The notes: generated by a model not told the origin, from the sequence alone. Positions 8,472-18,019 are shown, counted from the first letter of the stretch. The stretch: 56,334 nt of DNA from Vreelandella olivaria (GCF_023507745.1 NZ_JALPZO010000111.1:1-56334), one strand, 5' to 3'. Numbers and translations: made by a program.

Positions 8472-9845
8472 TTAGTCATGGAAGGCGTCACTGAAATAGT
8501 AAGCGATTTGTTGGATATCGGCATCGTCAAGCCGCCCCGCTTGCCAGCGCAGGCTTAGCCACGCAACAAGATAGTCGTAACGGGCACGAGCCAGGTCGCG
8601 CAGCGCTTCAAAGCGCTCTCTTTCTGCATCCAGCACGTCCAAGTGGGTGCGTTCGCCACCCTGGAGGCTGCGCTGTGTTGCTTCCACTCTCAGGGCTGCT
8701 GCCTCGACAGATTGCCGATAGGCCTCTTCCCGCCGTTGGCTGCTGCGTACCAGCCGATACTGCCGTTCAACATCATTGAGAATGTCGGCGGTAGCGGCAT
8801 CCAGTTCATGACGTAGCTGCTCGTAGGTGCTGTCTGCCTGACGGCTGGCTGCCACCACCCGCCCTCCTGAATAGAGCGGCAGGCTGACCTCAACGCCGAT
8901 GCTATCTGTATCGTAGCGCTGACCAATAGTGTTTTCGGCACTGGAGTCGGATAGTTGGCTGCGAGCGTAAAGCTGTACCGTGGGCAGGTGCCCGGCATTC
9001 TGGGCCTGCACATGGTGCCGTGCCGCCTCCAGAGCGCTGCGCTGGGCCGCCAGTTCAGGATTATGAGCGAGCGCAAGCGCCTGCCACTCTGCCAGTGATA
9101 TATCAGCCACCTCCTGTGACGATGCCAGTGCTGATCCCCACGCCACCGTGCTTAGTGGCGTCAGGGGAGAGGCTGGACGTGAACCCATCAGTAGGCTCAA
9201 GGCGTTGTGGGCATCCTGTAAACGGTCTTCGGCTTCGATCAGGCGCGCTTCGACAAGGCGGCTTTGGGCAGCAATCTCCAACTGGTCGGTGCGAGTACCC
9301 TCGCCGTGTGCCATAAAGTAAGCGCTCTTTTCAGACTCCTCTTGCAGAGAGCGCAAGTGTGCTTCGGCCAGCGCAATATCATCCTCGGCGTAGAGCACAT
9401 CGGTATAGGCTTGTAGTACACGCACGGCAAGTGCTTGATAGGCGCGCTCCAGCGTTGCCTCGGCAGCATTGGCGCGTGCTTTACCCGCCTGATACTGGGC
9501 GAATGCCGCCGCATCCAACAGAGGCTGGGTCAGTGTGATCGCTGAGGTGTAGCTGGTATAGCGCATATCGTCGGTGGTGGTGCCGAGAGGGGTGGACTGT
9601 TCCACCTCCGAGCGGTTACGCGCATGCGAATAACGATAACTTAGCGAGGGCAGCAGCCGGGACCGGCCCAGAGCGTGCTCCTGTTGACCGGCATCGCGTT
9701 CGCTTTGGGCTGCCAGCCAACTCGGGTCGTAGCGGCGGGCATAGTCGTAGGCTTGCTGAAAATCCAACGCCTGAGACGATAGTGGCCAGCAGAGCCATAG
9801 GCACGCGCCAAGCGCGATAAAACGGAGAGGCAATAAACGCATCAT
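8472..9845 (-). CDS. hasF: TolC-family outer-membrane channel of the hemophore type I secretion system
   Basis: 457 residues with a signal peptide ending SSQALD, then the duplicated long-helix and strand pattern of TolC (first repeat about 30-230, second about 240-430). Typical stretches are LPSLSYRYSHARN, AITLTQPLLDAAAFAQYQAGKARA and VSLPLYSGGRV. It would form the outer-membrane duct for HasA export with HasD and HasE. ATG 9845 overlaps the hasE stop as ATGA and has GGGGAG just upstream, so I preferred it to ATG 9857. In Serratia the channel gene is unlinked, whereas here, as in Pseudomonas, it closes the operon. Confidence 0.9.
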   Translation of the reverse strand: MMRLLPLRFIALGACLWLCWPLSSQALDFQQAYDYARRYDPSWLAAQSERDAGQQEHALGRSRLLPSLSYRYSHARNRSEVEQSTPLGTTTDDMRYTSYTSAITLTQPLLDAAAFAQYQAGKARANAAEATLERAYQALAVRVLQAYTDVLYAEDDIALAEAHLRSLQEESEKSAYFMAHGEGTRTDQLEIAAQSRLVEARLIEAEDRLQDAHNALSLLMGSRPASPLTPLSTVAWGSALASSQEVADISLAEWQALALAHNPELAAQRSALEAARHHVQAQNAGHLPTVQLYARSQLSDSSAENTIGQRYDTDSIGVEVSLPLYSGGRVVAASRQADSTYEQLRHELDAATADILNDVERQYRLVRSSQRREEAYRQSVEAAALRVEATQRSLQGGERTHLDVLDAERERFEALRDLARARYDYLVAWLSLRWQAGRLDDADIQQIAYYFSDAFHD

Positions 9846-11197
9846 GCATCTCCCCATGCCGTGCGCGCCCGGTCGAACAGTGGTTTGAACAGATAGTTGA
9901 GTAGCGAGCGCTCACCTGTGCGTACGAAGGCCTCTACAGGCATCCCGGCTTTCAGCGGTGCGTTGCCCAACGGGGAAAGGTCTTCGCTGGTGACTTCAAT
10001 ATACAGCCGATAGTAGGGCAGGCCGCTGATATCATCGACAAGACGGTCTGCGGATACCTGTTTGACCGTGCCGGGAATGCGCGGTGTACTGCTTCGCTCG
10101 AACGCTGTAAAGGCCAATTCCACCGGCAGCCCTGCCTGCACCCTGTCAATTTGATCAACGGGAAGTTGCCCCTCCACCAGCAAGGGCTCATCCTGGGGCA
10201 CAATTTCCATTAGCAAGCCCCCCGGCGGCACTACTCCTCCTTCTGTATGCAGCGTCAGCCCTACCACCTGCCCTGAGCGGGGCGCACGAATCAAGGCGTG
10301 CTCAATGTCATAGGTGTTATTTTCCAGCCGCCCGGCCACCTCCTGGCTACGCAGGCGTGCCTGGGCCAGTGCATCCCGAACATCACGCTGGTACTCCTCG
10401 CTGCGTTGGGTCAGGCGCAACTGCAATTCATCCATTTGGCGCAGGGTTTGTTGCAAGGTACCGCTTTCACTGGCGATATCACCCTGCAACTGTGCGTAGC
10501 TGCCTTCGAATTCCAGTAAGCGGTTACGGGGAATGTACCCACCTGAGGCCAGTTCACGTAAGTTATCGCGCTGTTCGCGGAGTACCGACAGGCGGGCGCG
10601 TTGCTGGGCAAGTGATGCTTCCAGCCCCGCTGCTCTGGCCCGCTGGCCATCCAGGCTGGCTTCAAGGCCGGAAAGCTCAGCCGCCAGCGCGCTGCGGCGG
10701 CTGGCAAACAGTTGACGTTGCAAGGCGAGTAGGGTGTCGATCTCGATATCGCCCGTATGGGCCAGTGCTGGCGGTATGGTGATACTGTCCTGCTGGTCGC
10801 GCTCCGCTTCCAGGCGGGCCATTTCCGCCAGGGCCGAGGCATGTTGAAGGCGCAGCACTTCCGCTTCGTTTTGCAGCCGGGTGGTATCAATACTTACCAG
10901 CGGTTGCCCCTGTGTTACCTGGTCGCCCTCGCGTACCCATAACCGCTCTACCGTGCCGCCGGTGGGGTGTTCCACGGCCTGACGATTACCTGAAACCACC
11001 ACCGTGGCCGGTACGGCGATCCCGTTATCCAGCGGTGCCCAGGCCGCCCAGGCCACGAACAGTAACAACCCAACCAGCAGGCAACCGCCGCCCAGGCGCC
11101 AGGGTTTGCGGGTGCGCCGCGTAGCCAACGCCTGCCAATCGGGTGGAGCGGTCGTGCCGGGTGCCTGGGGGGATAGAGGAAAGGGGTGACGTATCAT
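9842..11197 (-). CDS. hasE: HlyD-family periplasmic adaptor of the hemophore secretion system
   Basis: 451 residues with a single N-terminal membrane anchor (about 35-52, [20 protein letters not shown]), a split lipoyl/barrel domain ([32 protein letters not shown]) and a long coiled coil rich in Glu, Arg and Leu (about 115-290). The HlyD-family closing region [25 protein letters not shown] follows. It bridges the ABC exporter HasD and the TolC channel. A GGAGGA site precedes the ATG, which overlaps the hasD stop by 4 nt. The length fits PrtE/HasE adaptors. Confidence 0.92.
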   Translation of the reverse strand: MIRHPFPLSPQAPGTTAPPDWQALATRRTRKPWRLGGGCLLVGLLLFVAWAAWAPLDNGIAVPATVVVSGNRQAVEHPTGGTVERLWVREGDQVTQGQPLVSIDTTRLQNEAEVLRLQHASALAEMARLEAERDQQDSITIPPALAHTGDIEIDTLLALQRQLFASRRSALAAELSGLEASLDGQRARAAGLEASLAQQRARLSVLREQRDNLRELASGGYIPRNRLLEFEGSYAQLQGDIASESGTLQQTLRQMDELQLRLTQRSEEYQRDVRDALAQARLRSQEVAGRLENNTYDIEHALIRAPRSGQVVGLTLHTEGGVVPPGGLLMEIVPQDEPLLVEGQLPVDQIDRVQAGLPVELAFTAFERSSTPRIPGTVKQVSADRLVDDISGLPYYRLYIEVTSEDLSPLGNAPLKAGMPVEAFVRTGERSLLNYLFKPLFDRARTAWGDA

Positions 11198-13023
11198 GCG
11201 CGTTGCTCCTCCTGGCCCTTGATCGCTACATTGCCGTAGGTATAAGCCCCTTGTGCATAGGCGCTGTTCAGGGACGTGTTGATGGGAGCGTTGGCAGGAG
11301 CCGCTGCCTGCCGGGCGGTGTTCAGGGCCTGCAAGATTTCCTCGGTGGGGCCAAATTTCTGCAACCGGCCTTCTCGCAGCACCAGCAGGTGGGTGGTTGC
11401 CTTGAGCACTTGGGGCCGATGGGTTATCAATACCACCGTCGCCTTGCGTTCGCGTAGCTGGGTAAGGGCGGCCAGCAGCGCTTTTTCGCCGCTTTCATCG
11501 AGATTGGCATTGGGTTCGTCCAGTACGACGAACGCCGGTGAGCCATACAGTGCCCGGGCCAGCCCAAGCCGCTGGCGTTGCCCGCCCGAAAGCCCCAGGC
11601 CACCTTCTCCCAGTGGTGTGTCATACCCCTGGGGCAGGCTGAGTATCAACTCATGCACCCCTGCCATGCGGGCGGCCTCTACCACCCGTTGCGGATCGGG
11701 AGCGTTGAAGCGTGCAATGTTTTCGGCCACGCTACCGGCAAACAACTCCACGTCCTGAGGTAAATAACCAATATGTGGCCCCAGTTGCGTCTTATCCCAG
11801 CGCTGAATATCGGCACCATCAAGCCGCACGGCGCCCACTCGGGGTTTCCATACACCCACCAACAGCTTTGCCAGTGTCGACTTACCCGAACCCGACGGCC
11901 CAATCACCCCCAGCAGGCTGCCGGGTGGGAGCGCGAAGCCCACCTGAACCAGGGTTGGCGCACTGCTACCGGGTGGCATGGCACTGAGTGGTTCCACATC
12001 CAGTTGCCCCTGTGGTGTGGGCAGCGTCATGCCCGGCTGGCGGGCCGGGTGAGCCGTCAGCAGGTTACTCAAGCGCTGGTACGCCAGCCGGGTGGAACTC
12101 CACTGCCGCCACGCATTGATCACCTGATCAATGGGGCTGAGTGCACGGCCCATCAGGATAGAGCCCGCGATCATCGTGCCAGGGCTGATCTGCCCCCCAA
12201 TGGCAAGCCAGGCACCCAAGCCCAACACCAGCGATTGCAACGCAACGCGCAGGCTCTTGGAGATAGCGGTGACCAGCGCGGTACGCTCGCTGGCGATCCC
12301 TTGCAGCGCTACGAAGCCGTCGTGCAGGTACCCCCAGCGTTGGGTGAACGCCGCTAACATGCCCATCGATTCAATGGTATCCGCATGGCGTAACTGCGTG
12401 TCTGCCATGGCATTGGCCTGCACGGAAAGCGCGCCAGCATCACGCAGCGGCGGCTGGGATAGCCGCTCATTCAGCCATGCCAACAGTACCAGTACCACAG
12501 CACCCCCCAGGGCAAGGCAGCCAATCCAGGGGTGGAACATAAACATCACCAGCAGGTAGAGCGGAAACCAGGGGGCATCGAAGAACGCAAATACCGCATT
12601 GCCGGTGATAAATTGGCGCAGCGAATCGAGGTCGCGGGTGGCCTGCCCCGCCTGAGCAGGCTGGCCACTTAGGCCACGCTCAAAGGCCGCGCTATAAACG
12701 CGCCCGCCCAGTTGCTGGTCAAACTGCTCCCCAATATGGATAACCGCCAGGCTACGCACATACTCCAACGCCCCCATCAGGCCAAGCAGCCCCAGCGCCA
12801 TCAGCGTTAGCATCAGCAGGGTAGTGGTGTTGCCGGAGGCCAGCACACGGTCGTACACCTGCAACATATATAGCGGTGGCACCAGCATCAGTAGATTAAT
12901 AACCGCACTGAAAAGGCCTACCGAACGCAGTGTGCCGCGATAGCGGCCAAGCGCCTGATTGAGTTCATTACCGGGCTGGCGGCGAGGGAGGGCGGGCATG
13001 GTGGCGTATCCTGAAAATGACAT
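11194..13023 (-). CDS. hasD: Type I secretion ABC exporter, HasD/PrtD family
   Basis: 609 residues: a transmembrane domain (about 30-330) followed by an ATPase domain with Walker [11 protein letters not shown] loop YLPQDVELF, signature [15 protein letters not shown] and Walker [13 protein letters not shown]. The N-terminal [17 protein letters not shown] is diagnostic of the PrtD/HasD class, which lacks a peptidase domain and recognises an uncleaved C-terminal signal. It lies downstream of hasA, whose product it should export. An alternative start at 12999 has a better ribosome site (AGGA, 9 nt) than 13023; the added eight residues look unconserved. The 222-nt gap to hasA holds two stem-loops. 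Confidence 0.92.
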   Translation of the reverse strand: MSFSGYATMPALPRRQPGNELNQALGRYRGTLRSVGLFSAVINLLMLVPPLYMLQVYDRVLASGNTTTLLMLTLMALGLLGLMGALEYVRSLAVIHIGEQFDQQLGGRVYSAAFERGLSGQPAQAGQATRDLDSLRQFITGNAVFAFFDAPWFPLYLLVMFMFHPWIGCLALGGAVVLVLLAWLNERLSQPPLRDAGALSVQANAMADTQLRHADTIESMGMLAAFTQRWGYLHDGFVALQGIASERTALVTAISKSLRVALQSLVLGLGAWLAIGGQISPGTMIAGSILMGRALSPIDQVINAWRQWSSTRLAYQRLSNLLTAHPARQPGMTLPTPQGQLDVEPLSAMPPGSSAPTLVQVGFALPPGSLLGVIGPSGSGKSTLAKLLVGVWKPRVGAVRLDGADIQRWDKTQLGPHIGYLPQDVELFAGSVAENIARFNAPDPQRVVEAARMAGVHELILSLPQGYDTPLGEGGLGLSGGQRQRLGLARALYGSPAFVVLDEPNANLDESGEKALLAALTQLRERKATVVLITHRPQVLKATTHLLVLREGRLQKFGPTEEILQALNTARQAAAPANAPINTSLNSAYAQGAYTYGNVAIKGQEEQRA

Positions 13024-13144
13024 GACAAAACAACGAACGCGCTTGGGCCTTGAGGCCCCGCCATTCGTCTCGAATCCGGTCTCTCATTGATATGTTCGTC
13101 ACGTCCTGCTTGACATTACGTCGAAACTGACGAGAATGCCCAGG

Positions 13145-13179
13145 CACCGCACCCCAGGCGCAAAGCCCGTGGTGCGGTG
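13145..13179. repeat. Stem-loop 1 between hasA and hasD
   Basis: CACCGCACC (13145-13153) pairs with GGTGCGGTG (13171-13179), nine perfect pairs around a 17-nt loop. It lies 3' of the hasA hairpin in the transcript and may help set the ratio of hemophore to exporter. Confidence 0.6.
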
Positions 13180-13191
13180 TTCGAATGTTGC

Positions 13192-13218
13192 GGCAAGGGG
13201 GCTCCCCTTGCCTTTTTT
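13192..13218. terminator. Stem-loop 2 downstream of hasA
   Basis: GGCAAGGGG (13192-13200) pairs with CCCCTTGCC (13204-13212), nine pairs with a 3-nt loop. The T6 run (13213-13218) follows on the plus strand, so in the minus-strand has transcript the tract is 5' A6 and termination would be partial at best. It starts 33 nt past the hasA stop, where it could protect the hasA mRNA end; on the plus strand it is a classical terminator for antisense RNA. Confidence 0.6.
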
Positions 13219-13245
13219 ATTAGGTAGTTATAGCGATGGCGTTGC

Positions 13246-13800
13246 TCACGCAGCCAGAGCGAAATCGAATTCGTTGAACTCTTGAACGCCGGTTGCGGAA
13301 GCCGGAAGAGGGAAGAGGTCTCCCAGCTCTGCGGTATCAAACTCGTTCTGAGTCAGCAGACCTTCAGAAACGATGTAGCTTTCCAGCGCACTGGTATCAC
13401 CGTTCATCAGCCCCCAGACGATATTGTGCACGTCATTTCCTGCTCCGCTACCAGTAGCATCAAGGCCTTCGATGGTTAGTTCCCAATTATCCAGGTCGAA
13501 TGAGCCACCGGATGGCCCAGTTAGGTCGTAGCCAAACTGCACACTGTCCAGGTCACCGGCCAACACATGAGCGCCGATGTCATATTCCAGTCCGTCGGTC
13601 GTGTCACTGCCTGCAATAAACGCATATGAGTTACCTGAACCGGTAATGGCATACTCCTCTCCGGACAGGCCGCCAGTGTTGAAACCACCGGTATTTGAGT
13701 CGCCATGGTTAGAGTTTTGGAATTCGTATGACCAGTTCTCCAGATAGTCAGCCAAAGTCCAGTCGGCATATTGGGCATCGTAGGTAATGTTGAATGACAT
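13246..13800 (-). CDS. hasA: HasA-type secreted heme-binding hemophore
   Basis: 184 residues, close to Serratia HasA (188). No N-terminal signal peptide, as expected for type I export; the C-terminus ends hydrophobic (FDFALAA), the HasA-type secretion signal. The fold markers are present: MSFNITYDAQYADWTLADYL, GGLSGEEYAI and VHNIVWGLMNGDTSALESY. H32 lies in NSNHGD and Y73 in GLEYD, matching the two axial heme ligands of Serratia HasA (His32, Tyr75), with H78 in place of the Tyr-supporting His83. The loop between Y73 and H78 is three residues shorter. ATG 13800 follows GGAG by 8 nt; the upstream in-frame ATGs lack a site. It takes heme from host or environmental hemoproteins and hands it to HasR. 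Confidence 0.93.
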   Translation of the reverse strand: MSFNITYDAQYADWTLADYLENWSYEFQNSNHGDSNTGGFNTGGLSGEEYAITGSGNSYAFIAGSDTTDGLEYDIGAHVLAGDLDSVQFGYDLTGPSGGSFDLDNWELTIEGLDATGSGAGNDVHNIVWGLMNGDTSALESYIVSEGLLTQNEFDTAELGDLFPLPASATGVQEFNEFDFALAA

Positions 13801-13823
13801 GGTAATACTCCTTTTTGGTTTAA

Positions 13824-13870
13824 ATGAAGGGGGCTCATCCCCCTTCATGGTATTCACCCGCTTGGGTGAA
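13824..13870. repeat. Two stem-loops between hasR and hasA
   Basis: ATGAAGGGGG (13824-13833) pairs perfectly with CCCCCTTCAT (13839-13848), loop 5 nt. Next to it TTCACCC (13853-13859) pairs with GGGTGAA (13864-13870), loop 4 nt. Neither has a strong U tract on the minus strand. The second is repeated intact at 16984-17001 beside the hasR fragment. Confidence 0.6.
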
Positions 13871-13885
13871 GTCGTTACTCAGGGT

Positions 13886-16705
13886 CTAGAAGCGGTATTC
13901 CAGCATGCCCTGAAGTGTTCTGCCGCGGGCCAGTGCCACGTTTGCAAGATTCGTATCACCCATCGCGACCATATAAGCCTCGTCGGTGACATTATCCATG
14001 GCCAGGCTGAAAGTAAGGTTGTCGTTCATGTGATAAAACGCATAGAGGTCATAAACCTCGTAGCGTGGCCAAACGGCCAGAGCGTAATTGGTATAGTCGC
14101 GCTCTGCGTAGTCAACACTATTGCCTTCGCTGTAGCGCCACCGTCCGCCTACATCCAGCCTCCCATTGAGAAAACGGAGCCCCAGTGTGGCTGAAGCGCG
14201 ATCCGCTGGCATAAAGACAGCATTGCCCATGGCGGCACCGCAATAGACGAGGCTGTTGCTCTCAGGATCATCAACTGAGATAGAGCCATTTTGGCGTACT
14301 GTGACGACACGGCCACTAGAGAGCGTACGCTCTTGTTCAAAGACTTCTCCGCTAGGCTCCCTGCGGCTGGCGCCACCGAGATAATATGGGTGATAGCAGA
14401 ACTCGTTACTGCCCATCATCTGGGTATAACTCAAATCCGCGTAGACAAAGCCCGCATCGTAATTAAGTTGATATTCAACACCACGGAAGCGAGTGCTATT
14501 CAGGTTGTTAACGTAAGCAGATTGACCTAAGGATGCTGCATGAAAGGCACCGGGAAGACTTACATTCGTAGCCATATAGGTGAAATTATCAATTCTATTA
14601 TCAAAATAGGCCACCTTGGCGGCGAAGCGGTCATTGCCAGTCAACAGCCCATTTCTGATAATATTAAAACCTGCTTCCCAGTTTTCCGAACGCTCAGGTT
14701 CTAAGTACGGGTTGGGGTACATCCTTTCGTAGCCACCACCGTGTGGGCGGCCTGTTTGAAAACTCTCTGTTACCGCTGGCGGCCGCCAGCCCTGGCCATA
14801 GCTGGTATAAAGCTGTAGCCAATCTAAACCGGGGTTAATTCCGATGCCTAACGTGGGAGATAGGCGCCCATCATTTCGATCAACATCGTAGGTGACTGGG
14901 ACTTGACGCACTTGCCCGTCCGGGTCCCAACTCGGTGTGTTGTCTATATACTGGCGTACCGTCATGCCAGTTTGCCCTTTTAGCCGGTAGTGGTCGTAAC
15001 GTAAGCCCCCCCAAACTGACAGCCAGTTGCCGTATTGATAGTCAATGTTGGCAAACAAGCTGCCCATTTGGCGTTCGCCTTCCGGTGTTAGCCCCTCGAC
15101 ATACGGCAGGTCGGTACTAATCGATGGTGAAGCCTGTTCGCCACCAGGCTTAAAGGTGTCCTGGAATATTTCGGTGCCATAGTTGATGGCCAAATCGCCC
15201 GCACTACCGAGGTAAAAGCGGGAAGTGTTTGCTGCCTGAGCGCCTAACGTATCGGTACGATAGAGAGAGGTATAAGCAGGAGTTGTGTAGGAGGAGGTAA
15301 CTAACTCGTTGTTCCACTGTTCATTTTCAGTAGTAACGAAATACACTTTTGATGAAAAATCGACTAGCTCATTGTCGATAGGGTTATAGGTATAATCCAG
15401 GCCATAGCTGGTGGATGTGATATCGTTCTCACCCAATAGCCGATACTCAATATCTTCAAGCACACCTGATCTTGTGGTATTTTCAAAGCGTGCATCGTAG
15501 GACCTGGCATTTGTATCCAGGTAGGTAAACTGAAGTCTGTGATCCGGGTTGCCATCTATATTCCAGCCAAACTTGGCCAGCCTGGAATCCATATTGCTGG
15601 AGGAGTACTCGACAGGATTGTCGATCAGCATCTGCAGCCGCCCTGGCTGTTGCCACTCCTGGGCAATTTCGTCACTAAGGTTGCCTACCCCAGAGGAGCC
15701 AGCATAGTAGTCGCCAAAGTTTCGTTCACTATAAGCCAGTAAACCATCCACTTCTTCATTGCCGAAAGCGACGACTGCACTGCCAGTGAAGTGTGTACCA
15801 TTCCCTTCATCGCCTATACCGTGGCCTGCCCGTAAGCGACCGCCATAACCTTTCTCTGTGTCCAGAAAGTCACTGGCGTTGATGGTATTGAAGGTGGCAA
15901 TACCACCCAGGACACCCGCCCCCCCTTGGCCTGCGCTTGTTCCCTTATCGATAATCACCTCTGAGATCAATTCAGGGTCGATATACATGGTCCCGTTACG
16001 TTGCTGGTGAGCATTCTGGTTGTAGTTCTGCCGCATGCCGTCAATATTCATATTGACGCGCCCATAATCCTGGATGCCGCGGATGTTGACCGACAGGCCA
16101 GGGTCGCGTTGGTTAACGGCTGAATAAACGCCGGCTGTTTCTTCCAACATATCAGCGGCATGGCGAGGAGGGCGGCGATCAATCTGCTCACGGCTGATCA
16201 CACTCACCGAGCGGGGTTCGTGGTAGACCCAATCGTCGCCGATTCGCTCTGCTTCTACCGTCAGGGTGCTAAACGCTGTTTGGTTGCCCACGGTGGCCGA
16301 GGTGGCGGGGGGAAGTAACTCGGCGGTGCGACCATTACGGTAGGAAACAGTGAGCGATGAGTCGGCCAGCAGGGTGCGTAGTGCTTCATCGGCGGTCATA
16401 TCACCGTGCAATGCCGGTGCAGTGCCGTCAATAGGCTGGCCATCCTGGCGAGTTACTGCAATCTGGGTAACGCTGGTAAATTCCCCCAGTGAGTAGAGTA
16501 GGTGCTGTTCGGGAATATTGAAGCTATAGCGTTGCTGCAAAGGACCCTGTTGTGCAACCGCACTTTCGCTGGATGACGACTGCGCCTGTGCCTGTGTCGC
16601 CAGCAAGCCGAGCATGATAGCGGTAGTGGTTGTTCTAAGGGCAGGCCGATACGCGGATGCCAGACTATCTGCGAGCAGCTTGCGTGGGAAACCCGTAAAG
16701 TGCAT
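13886..16705 (-). CDS. hasR: TonB-dependent hemophore/heme receptor with N-terminal signalling domain
   Basis: 939 residues. Signal peptide about 1-42 (ending TQAQAQ); STN signalling domain about 60-132 (RYSFNIPEQHLLYSLGEF and DEALRTLLADSSLTVSYRNG); TonB box TLTVE at about 147-151; plug about 160-290 (VSVISREQIDRRPPRHAADM, VNIRGIQDYGRVNMNIDGMR); then a 22-strand barrel ending in the aromatic GMLEYRF. The STN domain means the receptor can signal to the anti-sigma HasS, as in Serratia HasR. It takes heme from HasA and imports it with TonB energy. A GGGGG site precedes the ATG, with HasI-type and Fur-like elements just upstream. hasA follows 85 nt later. Confidence 0.92.
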   Translation of the reverse strand: MHFTGFPRKLLADSLASAYRPALRTTTTAIMLGLLATQAQAQSSSSESAVAQQGPLQQRYSFNIPEQHLLYSLGEFTSVTQIAVTRQDGQPIDGTAPALHGDMTADEALRTLLADSSLTVSYRNGRTAELLPPATSATVGNQTAFSTLTVEAERIGDDWVYHEPRSVSVISREQIDRRPPRHAADMLEETAGVYSAVNQRDPGLSVNIRGIQDYGRVNMNIDGMRQNYNQNAHQQRNGTMYIDPELISEVIIDKGTSAGQGGAGVLGGIATFNTINASDFLDTEKGYGGRLRAGHGIGDEGNGTHFTGSAVVAFGNEEVDGLLAYSERNFGDYYAGSSGVGNLSDEIAQEWQQPGRLQMLIDNPVEYSSSNMDSRLAKFGWNIDGNPDHRLQFTYLDTNARSYDARFENTTRSGVLEDIEYRLLGENDITSTSYGLDYTYNPIDNELVDFSSKVYFVTTENEQWNNELVTSSYTTPAYTSLYRTDTLGAQAANTSRFYLGSAGDLAINYGTEIFQDTFKPGGEQASPSISTDLPYVEGLTPEGERQMGSLFANIDYQYGNWLSVWGGLRYDHYRLKGQTGMTVRQYIDNTPSWDPDGQVRQVPVTYDVDRNDGRLSPTLGIGINPGLDWLQLYTSYGQGWRPPAVTESFQTGRPHGGGYERMYPNPYLEPERSENWEAGFNIIRNGLLTGNDRFAAKVAYFDNRIDNFTYMATNVSLPGAFHAASLGQSAYVNNLNSTRFRGVEYQLNYDAGFVYADLSYTQMMGSNEFCYHPYYLGGASRREPSGEVFEQERTLSSGRVVTVRQNGSISVDDPESNSLVYCGAAMGNAVFMPADRASATLGLRFLNGRLDVGGRWRYSEGNSVDYAERDYTNYALAVWPRYEVYDLYAFYHMNDNLTFSLAMDNVTDEAYMVAMGDTNLANVALARGRTLQGMLEYRF

Positions 16706-16727
16706 GGAAAAAATACCCCCTTGAGAT

Positions 16728-16746
16728 CTTAATAATAATCGTTTGT
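16728..16746. promoter_or_regulatory. Fur-box-like sequence upstream of hasR
   Basis: CTTAATAATAATCGTTTGT matches about 12 of 19 positions of the Fur consensus GATAATGATAATCATTATC. It lies 23 bp before the hasR start, between the candidate HasI -10 element and the gene, a position where Fur could block transcription. The match is only moderate. Confidence 0.4.
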
Positions 16747-16755
16747 ATCCTCATT

Positions 16756-16783
16756 AACGATTGGGAGCGCATTTTTCCTCATC
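16756..16783 (-). promoter_or_regulatory. Candidate HasI (ECF) promoter of hasR
   Basis: On the minus strand GATGAGGAAAAA (-35 type) is followed after exactly 12 nt by CGTT (-10 type), ending 50 nt before the hasR ATG. The same 12-mer, spacing and CGTT occur upstream of hasS (19577-19604). GGAAA/CGT pairs are typical of FecI-type sigma factors. Confidence 0.65.
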
Positions 16784-16904
16784 AAAAAATGTAATTTTTT
16801 TGAATATGGGAGCCAGTAAAGAAATTTATTTGTTATAAGATGATGAAATATAAATGTTTTTTGGTTGTTGAGCAGGCCGCTGTAACAGGTGGCAGTTGGT
16901 TATC

Positions 16905-16947
16905 ATAAAAAGCAAAAGGCGGCATTGATAATAAATGCCACCTTTTG
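16905..16947 (-). terminator. Rho-independent terminator after the hemO transcript
   Basis: CAAAAGG-x-GGCATT (16913-16926) pairs with AATGCC-x-CCTTTTG (16934-16947): thirteen pairs and one mismatch around a 7-nt loop. On the minus strand CTTTTTAT follows. It separates the hemO/hasR-fragment transcript from hasR. Confidence 0.75.
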
Positions 16948-16970
16948 GGTTCGACATGAGGGAGGCGTAT

Positions 16971-17209
16971 CCCCTTCATGGTATTCACCCGCTTGGGTGA
17001 AATCGTTACTCAGGGTCTAGAAGCGGTATTCCAGCATACCCTGAAGTGTTCTGCCGCGGGCCAGTGCCACGTTTGCAAGATTCGTATCACCCATCGCGAC
17101 CATATAAGCGCGATCCGTCGGCATAAAGACAGCATTGCCCATGGCGGCACCGCAATAGACGAGGTTGTTGCTCTCAGGATCATTAACTGAGATAGAGCCA
17201 TTTTGGCGT
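16971..17209. repeat. Imperfect direct repeat of the hasR 3' end
   Basis: 16971-17109 matches 13840-13978 (offset 3131), and 17106-17209 matches 14194-14297 (offset 2912). The bases between, 13979-14193, are missing in this copy. The joint lies in a 4-nt AAGC microhomology. Only a few substitutions separate the copies. Confidence 0.92.
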
Positions 17210-17238
17210 TGAGTGTAGGTAAAGTCATTGGGAAGCAT
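17017..17238 (-). pseudogene. hasR 3' remnant with internal deletion
   Basis: A 73-codon frame starting 13 nt after hemO. Residues 11-42 (RQNGSISVNDPESNN through FMPTDRA) and 43-73 (YMVAMGDTNLANV through GMLEYRF) are nearly identical to two separate parts of the HasR barrel; about 72 residues between them are lost, in frame. The first ten residues (MLPNDFTYTQ) do not match HasR at the equivalent place. It keeps the HasR stop codon and the stem-loop after it. It cannot be a barrel and is most simply the scar of a former tandem hasR copy. It remains an open frame with a weak GAG ribosome site, so a short product cannot be excluded. Confidence 0.85.
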
Positions 17239-17251
17239 AACTTCTCGTTAG

Positions 17252-17869
17252 TTAGTTGCTCGCATCCTGCGCACGGTGTGCCAATGTTTCTACAAATCTG
17301 AATGCGTCACCAGCAGCTGTCACTGCTTGGGTAAGTTGCTCATCAGTGAGAGGCACGGCATCTAATTGGGCGACGAAGTTACGCCAGTGCAAGCCACGGC
17401 CATCTTCGCTGGGCGCCAGATGACGAGCGCCATAGTTAGTCGAGAGGCCAAGCTGCGCTGCGTATTTGAGTAGGAACGCGGCGCCAAGGTTTGAGCCTTC
17501 ATTAACATACAGCCAGCCCAGTGCTGCTGCCTGTGAAGAGATAGTGGGGGGCGTTACGCTATCCAGCTCGGTGATGGTTAGATCGAGGGAGAGGTCTTTG
17601 CCATCACGTTGGATGGCTTCGTAGCGGCATCGCTGGGGGAGTCCTTCGAAGAGTTCGATCAGTTCGGGTTGTTCATAAAGGGGGGCAGTATGGCGTTGGA
17701 ACTGGTACTGAACGCGTAGAAAGCGTTTGTACCCTTCCAGGCTGGCAAAGGGGGATAGTGCCATGATGGCTTGGTCAACACGCTCATGGGCTGCATGGGT
17801 TTTGAGCTTGAGGCGTTTGCTGAGGGGGTGCAGGTTATGCTGGGGTGTTTTGGTTGATAGTGCTTGCAT
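17252..17869 (-). CDS. hemO: Biliverdin-producing heme oxygenase
   Basis: 205 residues, the usual length for bacterial HemO/BphO. The proximal histidine is H28 in THAAHERVD, matching the VHQRVD-type motif of Neisseria HemO. The distal helix has GWLYVNEGSNLGAAFL, with the glycines that lie over the heme. It opens the imported heme to release Fe(II), CO and biliverdin, using electrons from a ferredoxin/flavodoxin reductase not encoded here. AGGGA precedes the ATG. It sits between the sigma/anti-sigma pair and hasRADEF, so it belongs to the heme-import region. No phytochrome is nearby, so iron release is the likely role. Confidence 0.9.
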   Translation of the reverse strand: MQALSTKTPQHNLHPLSKRLKLKTHAAHERVDQAIMALSPFASLEGYKRFLRVQYQFQRHTAPLYEQPELIELFEGLPQRCRYEAIQRDGKDLSLDLTITELDSVTPPTISSQAAALGWLYVNEGSNLGAAFLLKYAAQLGLSTNYGARHLAPSEDGRGLHWRNFVAQLDAVPLTDEQLTQAVTAAGDAFRFVETLAHRAQDASN

Positions 17870-18019
17870 GGGGATTCCCTGGTGGTGGAGTTATCACTGT
17901 TTATTAACGTCTCGGATTGAAGACGAATGAAAAATAAAATCAGTCACCGGGCGGCCAACTTTTTAGCCTGAACGGTAGGTTGGTTCTGCCGGCAAGTAGG
18001 TCGGCCTATTCTTGTGGAT

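Noticed and set aside
17870..18019. HasI-type or Fur-type promoter directly before hemO
   Set aside because: A CGTTA is present, but no GGAAA box lies at the right distance, and the AT-rich stretch matches Fur poorly. hemO is more likely read from upstream.
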